Shown here: in pieces, positions 25,901-38,840 of the stretch | Position numbering within the stretch: position 1 is the first letter of the stretch | How the letters are laid out: every line of letters begins with the position of its first letter | Origin: Dendrophyllia cribrosa | Lineage: Eukaryota > Cnidaria > Anthozoa > Scleractinia > Dendrophylliidae | Reading direction: 5' to 3' | Length of the DNA stretch: 64,000 bases | Assembly: GCA_024195265.1 (NCBI GenBank) | Contig: JAJLRJ010000010.1 | Location: 7,100,581-7,164,580 of the forward strand | Notes under the pieces: generated by a model | Databases searched by the model: none | Told to the model about the DNA's origin: nothing | What the model saw: only the letters and a program-made list of their open reading frames with translations | Program-made: the position numbers and the translations under genes

Positions 25901-28130
25901 TAAAAAAATCTGCAATATATAGCCAGAATCTTGATAATATTGATCCTGTCCTTAAACAATATGATGACCTTAAAAAGGAACTCCAACAACACTATGACAA
26001 TAAAGGTAAAGCTGCGATCTTCCGGTCTAAATGCCGATGGGTCGAAGAAGGAGAAAAGCCACAAAGTACTTCTTTAACTTAGAGAAAAGGAATTCTGACA
26101 ATCGGAAAACCATAAATGAAATTAATTGGAAAATGAGGAAACAACCACAGATGAAAAGCAAATCTTGTCGATGATTAAAACGTATTATAATGACTTGTAT
26201 AATTCCAAAACAACTGAGACACAAGATAACTTGGAAACATTTAGCGAAAACCTGGAGATCCCTAAACTTGAGGACGAGGAAAGGGATGAACTGGACGGCC
26301 CCTTGACATATAAAGAATGCAAAAAATCTTTGGAATCGTTTCAAAATGGTAAATCACCAGGAGTGGACGGACTAACCGTAGAATTCCAGCGGAATTCTAT
26401 AAGCACTTTTTTGATTTAATAGGATTAGATCTTTTAGCTAGCCTGAGTAAAGCCTATGAACTTGGGAGGTTATCAATCCCCCATCGTCGGGGTATAATTA
26501 CTCTTTTACCCAAAGAAGAAGCTGAATTGCTGCTCTTACAAAACTGGCGACCCATTACTCTACTCAACGTAGATTACAAAATAGCATCAAAAGCCATAGC
26601 AATGAGAATCGAGCCGATGTTGCCGAAACTTGTGCACCCTGACTAAACTGGCTTTGTAAAAGGAAGGTATACAAACAAGGGTAAATAACATCCCAGGTAT
26701 ACTTATATCAGTTGATTTTAAAAAAGCCTTTGACTCGCTGGAATGGTCATGTATTCAGAGCACTCTTCAAAAATTCAACTTTGGTGATAGCATAAGAAAA
26801 TGGATCGAAGTCTTCTATACAGATATTGAAAGTGCAGCCTTGAACAACGGCTTCGCTACGGGCTGGTTTAAGCCTTCTAGAGGAGTCAAAGACATGGATG
26901 CCCACCCTCGCCTTTTCTGTTTATCTTGACCGCAGAAATTTTATCAAATAAAATAAGACAAAATCCGACCGTCAAGGGAATTCGTATTTTTGGCTCTGAG
27001 GTCAAACTAACTGTCAGTTTGCAGATGACACGAACTTATTCTGCGGTGATTTTGCATCGGTCGAATAAGCTATAGACACAGCGAACGTCTTTAGTAAATT
27101 CTCCGGATTAATGCTCAACGTAGAGAAAACAAAAGCCATCTGGCTGGGAAAATGGTCAAAAAATAGAACCAAACCGTTAGGGATGAAATGGGTGAATAGT
27201 CCAACAAAATTCCTAGGAATTTTTGTCTCTTATGATGAGAAAGGTAACAACCAGATGAACTTCAACCTGAAAGTGCAAAAATTACAAACGAATCTAGATA
27301 TGTGGAATTCGAGAGGGTTAACACTATATGGAAAGGTGCTAATAATTAAATCTTTGGGGCTATCTAAGTCAATACATTCAATTTCGAACACAAACGTTCC
27401 CAAGGAGATTTAACGGTAAAAGATAAAATGTTTCGTTTCCTTTAGAAAAATAAAAAGGACAAAATAAAGAGACTACAAGTCTTTATCAGGACATTTGCAA
27501 TGGAGGGTTACGGATGGTTGATATGGAACTAACAATAAGATCATTACGATTAGCATGGATTCAAAGACTTCTGTTTGGAAATAAAGGTAATTGGAAAAAA
27601 GTTCCGGACCACTTCTTTAAAAAACATTGTGACCTCAACTTTTTTCTCCGATGTAACTATGATACCAAATACCTTGGGCACATTCCAGAATTTTACAGAG
27701 ACATACTTATTGCTTTTGACGAAATTAAAACTTTGTATAACTACGATCAAGGAAATGACATTATCCTTTTCAACAATAAAGATATTTTAGTTGATGGAAA
27801 GCCTATATTTCTTAGGGAATGGTTTAATAAAGGTATTTATACGATCCAAGAGCTCTTGAATGAAAACGGTCAATATCTAACTTTCAACGAATTTCAGTCA
27901 AAATTTCATTGCAAAACAAATTTTCTCCAGTTTTATCAAATCTTGAGCGCAATCCCCGGTTCTTTGAAAGAAAAAGCGCGAACTCTAAGACAAAATCCGA
28001 TGCTTAACTACAGAGAAAATTGTACATCGTTATTACTGAACCAAAACACCCAAATTGATCTGGAAAAGTTTAAAGCAAGGGACTATTACCGTTGCCAAGA
28101 AACATCAATCACCCCCTACTGGACCTAAAA
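22918..28130 (+). pseudogene. LINE ORF2 (endonuclease and reverse transcriptase), broken
   Basis: Endonuclease motifs are seen at 22,928 to 23,660: SLNVRGLRD, FLQETF, IYAPND, GGDWNC. After the inserted repeats, the linker resumes near 25,645 and contains the CRWVEEGEKP motif, then RT blocks (SPGVDGLTVEF; FKKAFDSLEW; a decayed FADDTN at about 27,020), then the C-terminal region to 28,130. Many stops and shifts. No functional product expected. Confidence 0.8.
23665..25640. repeat. About 2 kb insertion of palindromic repeats inside the LINE
   Basis: Contains three separate long palindromes: 24579 to 24671 (GTCCAATTACAGC mirrored by GCTGTAATTGGAC), 24832 to 24931 (GTACAATTCAGG mirrored by CCTGAATTGTAC) and 25519 to 25617 (GACTCGTGAATTCCACG mirrored by CGTGGAATTCACGAGTC). 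Each can form a cruciform. Exact insertion borders and target duplications are not resolved. Confidence 0.65.
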
Positions 28131-28426
28131 GATGGAGCACTGATCTATCAATGGATACAGGAGACACGCACGGGGAGGGAAAATTATATTAACACACGAT
28201 GCATAAATCATGCTCTAAAATGTCTCAAACAAGAAAACATCTTGATTATCGAGAAATGGAATGTTGCTATGCTTACCAATACTGCCTACCCAGAATCCCA
28301 TTCGGTCTCATCGTTCATGGTTTATGCCTTTCACGGGTCAACGTTTCTTCAATTAGGTGTATACCGGACATGACAGGATCTGAAATGATGTCACCTTTCC
28401 CGCTATTAATGTCACGCTGGGCCAAA

Positions 28427-28583
28427 ACAGGACGAAATAACGATTTTAAGTGCAACTATAGGTTCCTTAAAGAAAACTTAAAGAACAATTTCGACTATCT
28501 TTAAGTGCACCGTAAATTACTTAAATAAGCCTATACTTGACAACACTTAAAGCAAGTAATGAACAATTTAAGTTGCCTTTAAG
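28427..28583. repeat. Left half of an ACAGGACGAAATAA MITE, split by the foldback element
   Basis: Matches the start of the complete copy at 20913 to about 21070, then breaks at 28583. Matching sequence resumes at 33548 to 33592. Confidence 0.8.
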
Positions 28584-29902
28584 AGCCAATGTCTGAAATT
28601 TTCGAAAATCGGGCGTCACTCACAAAATTTCGGATTTCTTCATATTTTGCCCAAATAATCTCTATAGTGAAGTATTTTCAAAAATAACATTAAAAATTGT
28701 AACGGCGTTTTATTTTTTTCGAAAACGGGCAAAGTTTGAAAAACGGCAAATCGGCGGCCTTTCAGTTGTGAAACTGGCGAAAAATTACACATTTTCATCT
28801 CGCTCGTACAGAAAAACGCGATGCCATACATAAATAAAATGTGGCTACAACATAAACACGCTCTTGTTCTTCACACTACTGTTATTTACTTTGGATTAGC
28901 AGTTGAAATAAGAATATTTCGACCGTTAGAAGAAACATGATTTCTTCCATTTTAAAAATTAGCAAATTTGAACCAATTTCAACGCCGTGGAAACCCAATT
29001 GGTACGTTGAGTTTGAAAACAAAATTAAGACGGTCTTGAAGCACAACTTCTGTTGTTTACTGTGGTGAAATATTTCTGGCGGCACTTTAAAAGTGCCCCG
29101 TCGAGAGACCAAAATGTGAAGGGTAGTTTGAAACCAGGAGAACTTGTGACACGAACCTGAGCGCCGCCACTACGCACCAAATGTTTATCGCTAAAAATAG
29201 TTCCTTTGAGATAGAGCCTTTTTCAGAATCGTAAAGACTTCAGAAGAACTTTATATATCCTTTGCTAACTTAAAATGATATCTTTTAAGCAGTTTGTTGG
29301 GATACGGAGTAGAGACACGAACATCGATCATGTTGTGCGACCTTACAAATAACAGCGATCAACACTTACCCGCTTTTTCATCAGAAAATTAAACTGACCC
29401 GAACCTTGAATTGCGTTTATAATAAAGACAATCCTGCACTCCGATCCATTATATTGCTGTGTTTGGAATATCTGAGCCTTGTAGATCATATCATAGCGTT
29501 ATTTACTCCAAATTTGTTAAAACAACTGACAGTTCGAAAGTTTCCCACAATGTGTTGCAAAGAGATTGCGTGACGCATAGCACACTGGCATTTGCTGCGT
29601 GCTTATGGTATCGGTCAAGGAAAGAACATTAATATAATTGCCGTGGAAAAGTCACAGGAGTAACGTCCGTTTTTGGAAATGTATAAATGTATAAAGTCTG
29701 TTTCCTTCGTTTTGGTACAATTTTAATTAATGTTCAAATCGTCTTTCAGGTATATTTGGTAGATAAATATACAAGTCATTTATGGGGGGGGGGGGGGGGA
29801 GGGGGTGTCACCCTCACTCTTTCACTAAGCCCCTTGCCGGCTCTTTTGCGATAACACACCGCCTTTATTCTGCTACGAAGTTATGTTTTCAATACTCTTA
29901 TA

Positions 29903-30100
29903 AACTAATTTCGATTTTGAGGTGTCAATTGCAATACTGCATTATATTGACGGCTAGTTGGGAGAAAATGCATTCCGTATTGGGCGGAGTCGCGAAGCGG
30001 CGGAGCCCCGGGGACGGTGCACAGTACGGAATATATTTTCTTCCAACGCCGTCAATATAATGCAGTATTAACGCGCGCCTTAAAATCGAAATTAGTTTTG
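29903..30100. repeat. Palindrome inside the foldback element
   Basis: CTAATTTCGATTTTGAGG is mirrored by CCTTAAAATCGAAATTAG, with an inner pair TGCATTATATTGACGG / CCGTCAATATAATGCA. Two nested hairpin arms, with a GC-rich loop (GGAGCCCCGGGG). Confidence 0.75.
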
Positions 30101-30359
30101 TCTAGTTTTTTGAGACGTCAATACGACTTTATATTGACGTCTCAAAAGTAAGCAAAAGTATCTGAGAATAGTGATACTATTACAGATGTGAGCTACAGCT
30201 GGCTGTCAGTTCTGTTTTCGGCTGGTGGGTTTAAAGCTGTTTCTGTGACATCTCCACCGCAAGTTACAGTCTCAACAGCCACGTCCGATGACAAGGAAAA
30301 CAGTCCTGAACGTCCAGCATCCAATGTATTTTCATGCCCACAGAAAGGCTGCATCCCGG

Positions 30360-31055
30360 AAAGGGCGGGGGGGGGGAATTCCCAAAAATACCTATACGGG
30401 TATGTGCCGCCTAACGGGGTCGTAATTTTGGGACTCCTGGTCTAGAACGAACGGGTATCCATTTTAGAGACATTTCCTAGAACGAGGTATAATATTTCGA
30501 ACGCACGAAAGCTTCATAAGATGGTGAATAAAGAAATTGTAAATCGTGACTGTATCGCCTTTATCGTCTGTTTGAAATCAAAGCAATTATGTTGCTGATT
30601 TGTGTAGAAACAGAATTGTCGTATTTTGATGTACATGTATAAGTCGAACAAACAAAGAAATAACTTTTTTAAAAAATGGGCTCTTGAAAGTTACGCAATT
30701 TCTACGAAATCTAAATTAAATACTGCGCAGGATATTCCAGAAGTGGTGTTGACCTTGGGATTGTCTAGTTACACGCCCACTTGTACTCCTAACCAGAATC
30801 TGACTTTCAACGTCCACAAGGCCGTGGACAATCAGGGATAGGCGGCTGACAGCCTAGCGAGCTTCGAGGGTCTGCCATCCGAGATCGCATATCATTTTCC
30901 ATATCATTTTTCTAGAATCAGAGTGTTAAAAATTGACCTATTTTTAGAATGGGGTAACATTTTGAGTGCAAATTCTTTCTAAAACGGGGTCTAAATTAGG
31001 AGACCCAGGCGGCACATACCCAGCCAAGACATATCCGAGTACACCCCTAGCCTGC
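30360..31055. repeat. Repeat element with GTATGTGCCGCC ends
   Basis: GGGTATGTGCCGCCTAA near 30398 is mirrored by CAGGCGGCACATACCC near 31007, with a poly-G start. Related words (TATGTGCGGCTGCAAAGGGT) appear at about 21,595, preceded by GGGGGGTACTCCC, so this is a dispersed family. No gene. Confidence 0.6.
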
Positions 31056-32096
31056 GAGCAAGCTCTCGGGGTCGGGACCGGGTTCGCGATTTGGGAGGGG
31101 AGGAGGCCCCCCGAACCCCTTCCTCCCAACCTCTAAGAACGAGAGCCTTGCTCACAGGCTAGTACCTCCTGGGGGCTGCATCAAAGTGTTTCAACGGCCG
31201 TCCGACCTGTAACGTCATCTGTCATTAGAAGCCTGCTCCAGGTCACCGGAGAGCCACACCCTAATGAACCTGGCCAAATAACAGTACGCCACCCTCCTCA
31301 GCGAAAGCGTTGCACTTCTCCCTTTCTTTGCCACTCTCAAGCTTAGTTAGCAGCTCAAACAAAGGCCAAAGCCTCAAGGCGGGCTGGGCGCTAAAGGAAA
31401 TGGAACAGCCCTTGCTACCAATTCAATGAAAAGCAGAAAGCCTACCTGGAGGCTAAATTTACTATTGGTCAATCCACAGACAGGAAGGTCGACCCGGATG
31501 TAGTTACAAAAGAAATGCGTCGTGCCCGTGCCCGGCAGTGAAGAAAAAAGCGCCATCGATGGCCCTCCTTGAAGATTTTGAGGATAGTTGCCCTTGTAAA
31601 GCTAGAAAATGAAGGGCCAATGTAATGCAAGATTGCTAACCACTTTTACAGTTTTATTTTCTCTTGTAAGAAGATTGAAGAAGCCTTGTGTGATGCATGA
31701 TTTGTTTTCCGCCTTGAGGCTGTGCAAGAATTTTTTTTTCGAGATTATTCCATACTTTTCTTTCGCTCGCTGCGAACGATTTTTTTTCTCTACTTTTGCT
31801 GTGCAGGAATTTATTTACAAGAATGGAGTGCATGATTGGCTTTATCATAAACGCAATTCAAGGCTCGGGTTAGTTTAATTTTCTGATGAACTATTAACGG
31901 AAAGCGGGTGCAATAGTGGCTAAAAAGAAAGAAATATCTTTGAATTTCACTTTTGTTTTCGAAAATATCTTGTATTGAATGATGCAAAAAGCTCTTTCGA
32001 GCCTCCCGACGTCAAAAATCAATATAGAAGGCATGCACTCGGACCCCACTAGAGCCTCAAGTTCTACAACTAAAGGACCGGCCCAGCCCACTTTAT

Positions 32097-32479
32097 AAAG
32101 TCCCATTTACACGAGCAATTTTTCGTTGACAAGTTTTCCTTGACAAGGAAAAATTGCTCGTGTAGATGGAGAATAGTGGACAATTTTTCCTTGTCAAGGA
32201 AAAGCTGGCATGCTAGCTTTTCCTTGACAAGGAAAAATTGTCAAGTCAGAAATTTGCTCGTGTAGACGGACAACAAGGAAAATGTGGCAAGGATATTATT
32301 GATTTAGGCATTGTAGCCACAACCGAAACTTATCAAGGAAAACTTGCTCGTCGTCTACACGAACAAGGAAACCTTGTCAATGGAAAATTGTAAAGGAAAA
32401 CTTGTTAATCATCTACACGAGCAATAAAAATTGACAAGTAAACTTGTCAAGGAAAAATTGCTCGTGTAAATGGGGCTTA
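32097..32479. repeat. MITE with CATTTACACGAGCAATTT ends
   Basis: Starts AAGTCCCATTTACACGAGCA and ends TGCTCGTGTAAATGGGGCTT. The inside repeats TTTTCCTTGACAAGGAAAA many times in both orientations, giving many small hairpins. Confidence 0.85.
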
Positions 32480-33592
32480 AATGACACTGACCTGAAACCT
32501 TTTCCACGGCAATGTTCTTTCCGTGACCGATACATATTCATAAGCACGCAACAAATTCCAGCGTGCTACGCGTCACGCAATCTCTTTGCAACACATTGTG
32601 GGAAACTTCCGAACTGTCATTTAGCGACTGTTTTAACAAATTTGGAGTAAATAACGCTATGATATGATCTCAGCAATATAATGGATCGGAGTGCAGGATT
32701 GTCTTTATTATAAAAGCAATTCAAGGTTCGGATCAGTTTAATTTTCTGATGAAAAAGCAGGTAAGTGTTGATCGCTGTTATTTGTAAGGTCGCACAACAT
32801 GATCGATGTTCGTGTCTCTACTCCGTATCAAAACAAACTGCTTAAAAGATATCATTTTAAGTTATCAAAGGATATATAAAGTTCTTCTGAAGTCTTTACG
32901 ATTCTGAAAAAGGCTCTATCTCAAAGGAACTATTTTTAGCGATAAACATTTGGTGCGTAGTGGCGGCGCTCAGGTTCGTGTCACAAGTTCTCCTGGTTTC
33001 AAACTACCCTTCACATTTTGGTCTCTCGACGGGGCACTTTTAAAGTGCCGCCAGAAATATTTCACCACAGTAAACAACAGAAGTTGTGCTTCAAGACTGT
33101 CTTAATTTTGTTTTCAAACTCAACGTACCAATTGGGTTTCCACGGCGTTGAAATTGGTTCAAATTTGCTAATATTTAAAATGTAAGAAATCATGTTTCTT
33201 CTAACGGCCGAAATATTCTTATTTCAACTGCTAATCCAAAGTAAATAACAGTAGTGTGAAGAACAAGAGCGTGTTTATGTTGTGGCCACATTTTATTTAT
33301 GTATGGCATCGCGTTTTTCTGTACGAGCGAGATGAAAATGTGTAATTTTTCGCCAGTTTCACAACTGAAAGGCCGCCGATTTGCCGTTTTTCAAACTTTG
33401 CCCGTTTTCGAAAAAAAATAAAACGCCGTTACAATTTTTAATGTTATTTTTGAAAATACTTCACTATAGAGATTATTTGGGCAAAATATAAAGAAATCCG
33501 AAATTTTGTGAGTGACGCCCGATTTTCGAAAATTTCAGACATTGGCTCTTAAGTTGTTGAAAAATTGAATTAAAGATAACTGAAATGTTCTT

Positions 33593-34608
33593 AAAACGCT
33601 GTGCCGATTGCGTGAAAGATAAAGCGCTAGATTGCCCGGCATGTTATAGTCATTATCAATCAGCTTACGATATTGATCACGTTTTGAGCGTTCTTTTCTC
33701 GTAAGAAAGTAACGAATCCGTATCTTGTTAAAAGAATAAAGCTCTTACTTTATTATTTTTTTTGGTATCCAACAGAGACATTGTTTATGGCGTTTGAAGG
33801 CCACTTTTTCGTGCGATTGTCGGCCAATTTGACTAAAATTGCGTCTCTAATTAGATTTACAACTACCACTGAAAAAGAAGTGATTACTACTGTCTTTTGT
33901 ATTTCAACTGAAAAAGCGTAAAAAAGTTTTAACTAAGAATATTCTACTCCTATAGTACGGTGCGCTGGATTTTTTTTTTCGAGAAAATAGTATATTCATT
34001 TGGGCGATAAAGCGCCGTGCTGATTGCGTGAAAGATATAGCGTTAGATTGCACATACGACATATATAGTCATTATCAATCAGCTTACGACATTCATCACG
34101 TTTTGAACACGTTCTAAACAAAAATATGCGTTGCTATAAAGGTAGCAACTAGCAAATACAAACCCGGCAACTGATGACATTCAAGAGGAGAACCCGGAAA
34201 CCATGGTCTTGCCTGAATGAAATTGTGGTATAAACGAAGCAGTCGCTAGACTGTGAAAATTGGCAACGGAGGGGAATTAGTATAAACAGCGAGCTCCACG
34301 CTGCAGCTATAACCGTAGCGAATGGAAGCTAAAATTACAGCCTTGACTGAGACAAACTTCAACTCTCTACAAGTTGAATAGCTTATCATGTAAGCTACAA
34401 CTCTCTCTGCTATAAAGCTAGCTTGGATCCTGAAAATTTAAATCCTGCAAAGACGAAACTAAAACTAGCTGGCACAGGACGAAATAATGAATTTACTAAT
34501 CTTTAAGACAAAATTAAATTTTACTTAAAGGTATCGAAAATCTTTAAGTTGAGACGCAAATACTCTTAAATGTATTAAAGTAAGTAAGTATCTTTAAAAT
34601 GTGTTTAT
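33593..34608. repeat. Rearranged repeat block with two about 90-bp direct repeats and an inverted MITE half
   Basis: GATTGCGTGAAAGATAAAGC...CAATCAGCTTACGATATT (about 33608 to 33675) recurs at about 34022 to 34092 with changes. At 34474 to 34608 lies the right half of the ACAGGACGAAATAA MITE, but inverted relative to its left half at 28427. This indicates an inversion or a second insertion after the MITE arrived. No gene seen. Confidence 0.6.
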
Positions 34609-34829
34609 CGCCCAAATAGCTGACATACGGTTTTCTCGAAAAAAAAAATGCAGCACAACGAGGCAACACTGTTATCCTTAGTACGACAAACAACATTCAA
34701 GAGACCAGATCCAACTTAACAACAGAGACCATTATCAACCTGTTGGAAGCCCATGGTAACTGATACGTAACAGATAATCATCCAACTCCATCAAGACAAA
34801 CATATAGATGACATGACAAAACAATTGCT

Positions 34830-35215
34830 TTCACAAACCCCTAACCCGGGCCCCTAACCAGCCAACAATACCAATTATCTACACTCAAACAAAAATCCAC
34901 AAACCAAAACCGGTCGGCGGAACTATTATTTCGGGCTGCGAAGGACCTGCTACGACAATATCGTCCTTTGTAGACGCCGGCTTTGAACCTATTAGACTCC
35001 TACGTACAAACTCCTCGGAAACAAATTTCCAAGAGGCCATCTCTAACTTCAAAACGCGACTAGATACTCGCTTTTATTCTAAACACCCGATAGAGAGAAC
35101 GCTATCTGAGATCACTTTTGCCGGAAGGCAATCGACATTAAAAAGCAAAAAGAAAAAAACTCAGGAGATAATACATGTAATGCCTTTTGTCACAACATTT
35201 CACCCAAGAGTGAAA
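34830..35215 (+). pseudogene. Penelope-like reverse transcriptase fragment, internally deleted
   Basis: Conceptual translation shows IYTQTKIHKPKPVGG...ISGCEGPATTISSFVD, the RT fingers motif of Penelope-like elements, joined directly to a downstream-region block (RLLRTNSSETNFQEAISNF; FAGRQSTLK; PFVTTFHPRVKTAK). The RT catalytic core between them is missing. A decayed relic of another PLE family than the one at 39 kb. Confidence 0.6.
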
Positions 35216-36534
35216 ACAGCCAAAATTTCAAAGCTAATATAAATGCATCGCAACCGCAAAACCACATAGCGGAGTCTCTGTAGGCCGGTCATGAACCTTT
35301 CGATCTTAGGGAGACTAAAAAATCGACCACTGGGAGGAATATCCTGTTTACCCCTTCCGGACCCAATATTTTCTGTGTAAGTACCGCCATAGCGCACGTG
35401 ACTGATAAAATGACGACGTCATCACCATTTTCCCGCCATTTTTCACGTCCAGATAAATGAAACGACAGACTGTTACTTACGACAGAGAAAGACAAAGCAA
35501 AAAACTATCACTCTGCCGTTTGATTTATCTTGTACAAGATTTTAATTATCCAAATCTTGGCCACAGATCCGGCACCTTGCTTTCATCGGTTTGCAGTCGT
35601 GGTTTTTGCTGTTTATTATTTACATTTTTCACGTCGCTGCCGTTTACCCAGGCACCAAGTGCAGATTATTACACAATCACTCTCAAAACATAACATCCCA
35701 TAAAAATTTAGCGCCGATAAAATTGACAATTACTTAATTTCTGTCGATTTTTATCGATTATATTTTTTCATATTAGTATTTAATTTTTGAACTCGATCAC
35801 CTCGATGTCCAACTCGACGTTTCCGGGATTCCCTATTAATCGACATTTCGAGACGCTTTGTTTATATTATAGCGGAATAAGTGAAACAAATAACATCTTT
35901 ACCATACTCACTATCAATTCTTCTTCTTTTTTATTAACCTTACGATCTCTCGCATTAACGAGATGGCTTTAAGAGCCCTTTGATTCATGACAAGAACCGA
36001 ACATTTCAAGGCTCTTACTAAAAGTGACTATACATCAGCAGGACATCAGCCATTGCTGATCATATCAAAATCACTGGTTACAACATTAATTACAGTTTAA
36101 TTGCGATCATTTTAATATTTCAGCGTCCGGAAAAACAGACTTTCACTGTAAGATTAAGGAGACTTTGCTCATTCAAGAACTACAGCCTTCTTTAAATGTT
36201 AACGTCAGCAGTGAGAAGCTGTTGCTTTATTACTTGTACCTTTAAAGACTGACAGTCCGTTTATGTTTTTTCTTAATCTTGGTTCCAGACTGGCCCCTAT
36301 TTTGAACTGTATAAACAGTTTTCAAACACTGTAACGGTTACTTTTGAAAATGTACGTTGCTTAGCAAACCGAACGTCAACTTTTTTATAAAATTGCGTTG
36401 GTTTACCATGTTTATCACCGCTGTTTGTGTTTTATTTTTAATCAAGTTACGATCGCCTATCTAAGAACAAGAGTTTAATAAAAACCAAACTAGTTCAGTT
36501 AGCCAATTTTACCCACTTTGTCAAAATACCTTTA
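35216..36534. other. Non-coding stretch, 1.3 kb
   Basis: No supported gene. Contains short MITE-like ends (AAGAGCCCTTTGATTCATG near 35,972) and a long inverted relationship with 37,640 to 37,830: AAACAGTTTTCAAACACTGTAACGG at about 36,311 is mirrored there. This implies an inverted repeat pair of about 200 bp flanking the Harbinger-like element. Confidence 0.5.
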
Positions 36535-37234
36535 AGGTCGGTACACACTAGGCGACATGTCGCTGCAACGTGTCGCAAGTGTCGCTGCAACACGTCGCAG
36601 CGACAAACCACTCCTTGTGAACAGGTGGGGCGACAAGTTGCTGCAATAGCTCACGGCAACACAAGATTTCGGACGAGGGGGAATGTTAACTAGTTTCATT
36701 GATTCAATATGGCAGAAGCGCGAATACAGCGAATGTCTTCAAAGTCAAAGAAAAAGAAGGTTTTAGTTATCTTAATGATGCAGCAGTTAGATAACGAAGA
36801 ATATAAACACGTGGAAAGGAAATACTGGATACGCCAGTGGATGTCAAGAAGAGAAGAAAGAGGGGCTTATAACACTTTTTTTTTAGGGAACTCGCCCTCG
36901 AGGATTCTAGTGGATTTGCAATTACTTGAGAATGCCTCATTGTAAATTCATAGGATCACGGGAAAATGAATGTTGCTCTTTGATTGGTTGATTAATTTTT
37001 TGTTGCAGCGATATATTTGCAGAAGCGTTCACACGCTGCGAAACGCTCCGATATAACAAATTTTAATCTTTTTGTCGCCGCAACAAGTCGCACAAATTCT
37101 GTCTGATTTGATTTTCTGCAACATGTTGCTGCGACAAAATTTTGTTGCAGCGACAAAGATTTTGTTTAAATTCTCCAGTACACACGAAGCGATTTGTCGC
37201 TGCGACGTGTTGCAGCGACAAATCGCCTAGTATA
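36535..37234. mobile_element. Harbinger-related element, internally deleted
   Basis: Ends carry GTACACACTAGGCGAC and GTCGC...AAATCGCCTAGTATA, with TGTCGCTGCAACG-type words repeated in both orientations at each side. TTA/TAA flanks fit the 3-bp target of PIF/Harbinger. Encodes only the N-terminus of a transposase-like protein (next feature). Confidence 0.6.
36709..36945 (+). pseudogene. HARBI1-like transposase N-terminus, truncated
   Basis: 78 residues with a basic start and RKYWIRQWMSRREERGAYNT, the pattern found before the catalytic domain of Harbinger transposases. A run of nine T's near 36880 seems to have shifted the frame; after it the other frame still shows LEDSSGF. The catalytic DDE region is absent. 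Confidence 0.55.
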
Positions 37235-38180
37235 TTACATCACGCAAACCAGCCCAAACGTACTACTTTAACAATCTACACCATCAAAACAAAACCAATC
37301 AAAGTAATCAAACTCTAATTAACCATGAAAAAAAAAATAGTTTGAAAGTTAACACTTTTATTCACACGCACCTACTAAATTAACACGGATTGGATGAAAA
37401 GTCTCAAATAACTCCTCTCGCTTCCATGGTCATGTATACTACACCTTAAGACATTGGCTCTTACCTCTTTAGAATGTTCACTTATGCCGTTATTTGTTTG
37501 CTAACTAAAAAATTAAAAACGCTACCCTTCCTTTGTCTTTTTTGCAAGATAACTACTGGCTCCATAATTGTCCTTCAAATTAACCTTACCTTGTTTCACA
37601 TTAAAGAGATGGCTCTTAGAGCCCTTTGATTGATTGCCGGTAGTTGTTTTACTTTAAGAAATAAAACACAAACAGCGGTGATAAACATGGTAAACCAACG
37701 CATTTTTATCATAAACTTGACGTTTCGTATGCTAAGCGACATACGTTTTCAAAAGTAACCGTTACAGTGTTTGAAAACTGTTTATACAGTTCAAAATTAG
37801 GGGTCTGGGACCAAGATTAAGAAAAAAAATTTAACAGTAATTTAATATATATGCTTGACATGGGATAGTGATTCGCATAATTGAAGTAGTCGCACGTAGC
37901 AAAGAATCAAAGCTGGAATTCCAGCGTTAACTTGAGCGAATAAGTAACTAAATGATTGTTCTGGTCAATTGGAGAATTGTAGCAGGGCTTGAAAGCGTAC
38001 AATCGCGTTTTAGGGTAAGCTTATAAAAGTATTTGCCCAATAATTTTTCCCGCCGTCATTTTGTTTTTTCACCCCCAGTACTTCTCGGCATTCGGTAAAA
38101 TACAAATGGTGCAGGTCATTCCTGTTCGTTTCCTTCAGTAAGGAAAGTCCAGTACCATTTGTCGGAAAATTCTAACCGGA
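37235..38180. other. Non-coding stretch, 0.95 kb
   Basis: Nothing gene-like. Holds the mirror half (about 37,640 to 37,830) of the inverted repeat noted at 36,300, and a short CAAATGGT/ACCATTTG inverted pair near 38,104 to 38,165. Confidence 0.5.
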
Positions 38181-38313
38181 AATAGCCCAATTTCGATATT
38201 TTAAAATTCAACTTCAAACAAGACATCACTACGAGGCTTACAGGAATAAACCATATAATATCATTCCCCTAAGCCTCGTTGTGATGTCTTTTGTTTCAAG
38301 TTGAATTTAAATA
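38181..38313. repeat. Second copy of the AATAGCCCAATTTCG palindromic MITE, interrupted
   Basis: Same family as 17311 to 17472. The right arm breaks at 38313 and a short piece (TATATCGAAAT) resumes at 38841 after an inserted element. Confidence 0.8.
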
Positions 38314-38840
38314 CCTTATTATAGGAAATTAACAATGCACTTTATTAACGCGATTTTACAAAATTCGCGTTAATTTAATGTATCTTAATTAATGTCGATG
38401 TAAATTTAATGCACGCTATTTTACAACATTGTTATTTTAAAGCACCTTTATTTCATTACAAAACCTTATTAGTTCGTGACTCCTCTATTGGCTCTTCAGA
38501 GTCACATTTCACGGAGGCTTTGAAAGATCTTTTGAATTGATAGGGTCTAGTTAGGCTTCAAAACCAAATTTTCGGCTTTAAAAAAAAAACTTAGAAACAT
38601 CCGTGCACTTGTCTTGGAAGGTTTTATTGACGGAAGCCAAAACGCAGTTTGGCGTTCAGAAATGTAAAGTGCGAGTTTGCAGAATTATGAAAATCGCAGT
38701 AAATAAAGCAAGATGCTTATCGAAAAATTCGCGTTAATTTAATGCATGTAAACCTAACTTTTGAAAAATTCGCGTTAATTTAGTGTAACGTAAATTTTCT
38801 TCGCGTTGTCAACGTGCATTGTTAATTTCCTATAATAAGG
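38314..38840. repeat. 527-bp MITE nested in another MITE, TA target duplication
   Basis: Ends CCTTATTATAGGAAATTAAC and GTTAATTTCCTATAATAAGG are perfect mirror images (about 26 bp). TA on both sides. The interior repeats CGCGTTAATTTAATG-type words. No coding content. Tc1/mariner-type by target duplication only. Confidence 0.85.

Larger units (their letters stand above)
21853..28130 (+). mobile_element. Degenerate LINE (L1/Tx1-like), interrupted by an insertion
   Basis: ORF1 with coiled coil, then APE-type endonuclease, reverse transcriptase with LISVDFKKAFDSLEW, and a C-terminal region with the KFLGIFVSYD and LTLYGKVLIIKSL motifs seen in L1/Tx1-type elements. Several frameshifts and stops. 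About 2 kb of palindromic repeats (23,665 to 25,640) splits the endonuclease from the RT. Dead copy. Confidence 0.85.
28584..33548. mobile_element. 4.97-kb foldback-type element with about 1.07-kb inverted repeats
   Basis: Left repeat 28584 to about 29660 is mirrored by about 32490 to 33548 (ends AGCCAATGTCTGAAATTTTC and GAAAATTTCAGACATTGGCT). The 2.8-kb interior has no transposase; it is a pile of other repeats. Similar terminal words (CATTGGCTCTTA; AAGAGCCCTTTGATT) occur at 35,969, 37,452 and 37,614, so the family has other members nearby. Non-autonomous; superfamily not determined. It inserted into a MITE, giving a relative age order. Confidence 0.8.

Noticed and set aside
29782..30060. 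Protein starting with a poly-Gly run at 29.8 kb
   Set aside because: It is produced by a G homopolymer and a palindrome, with no coding features.
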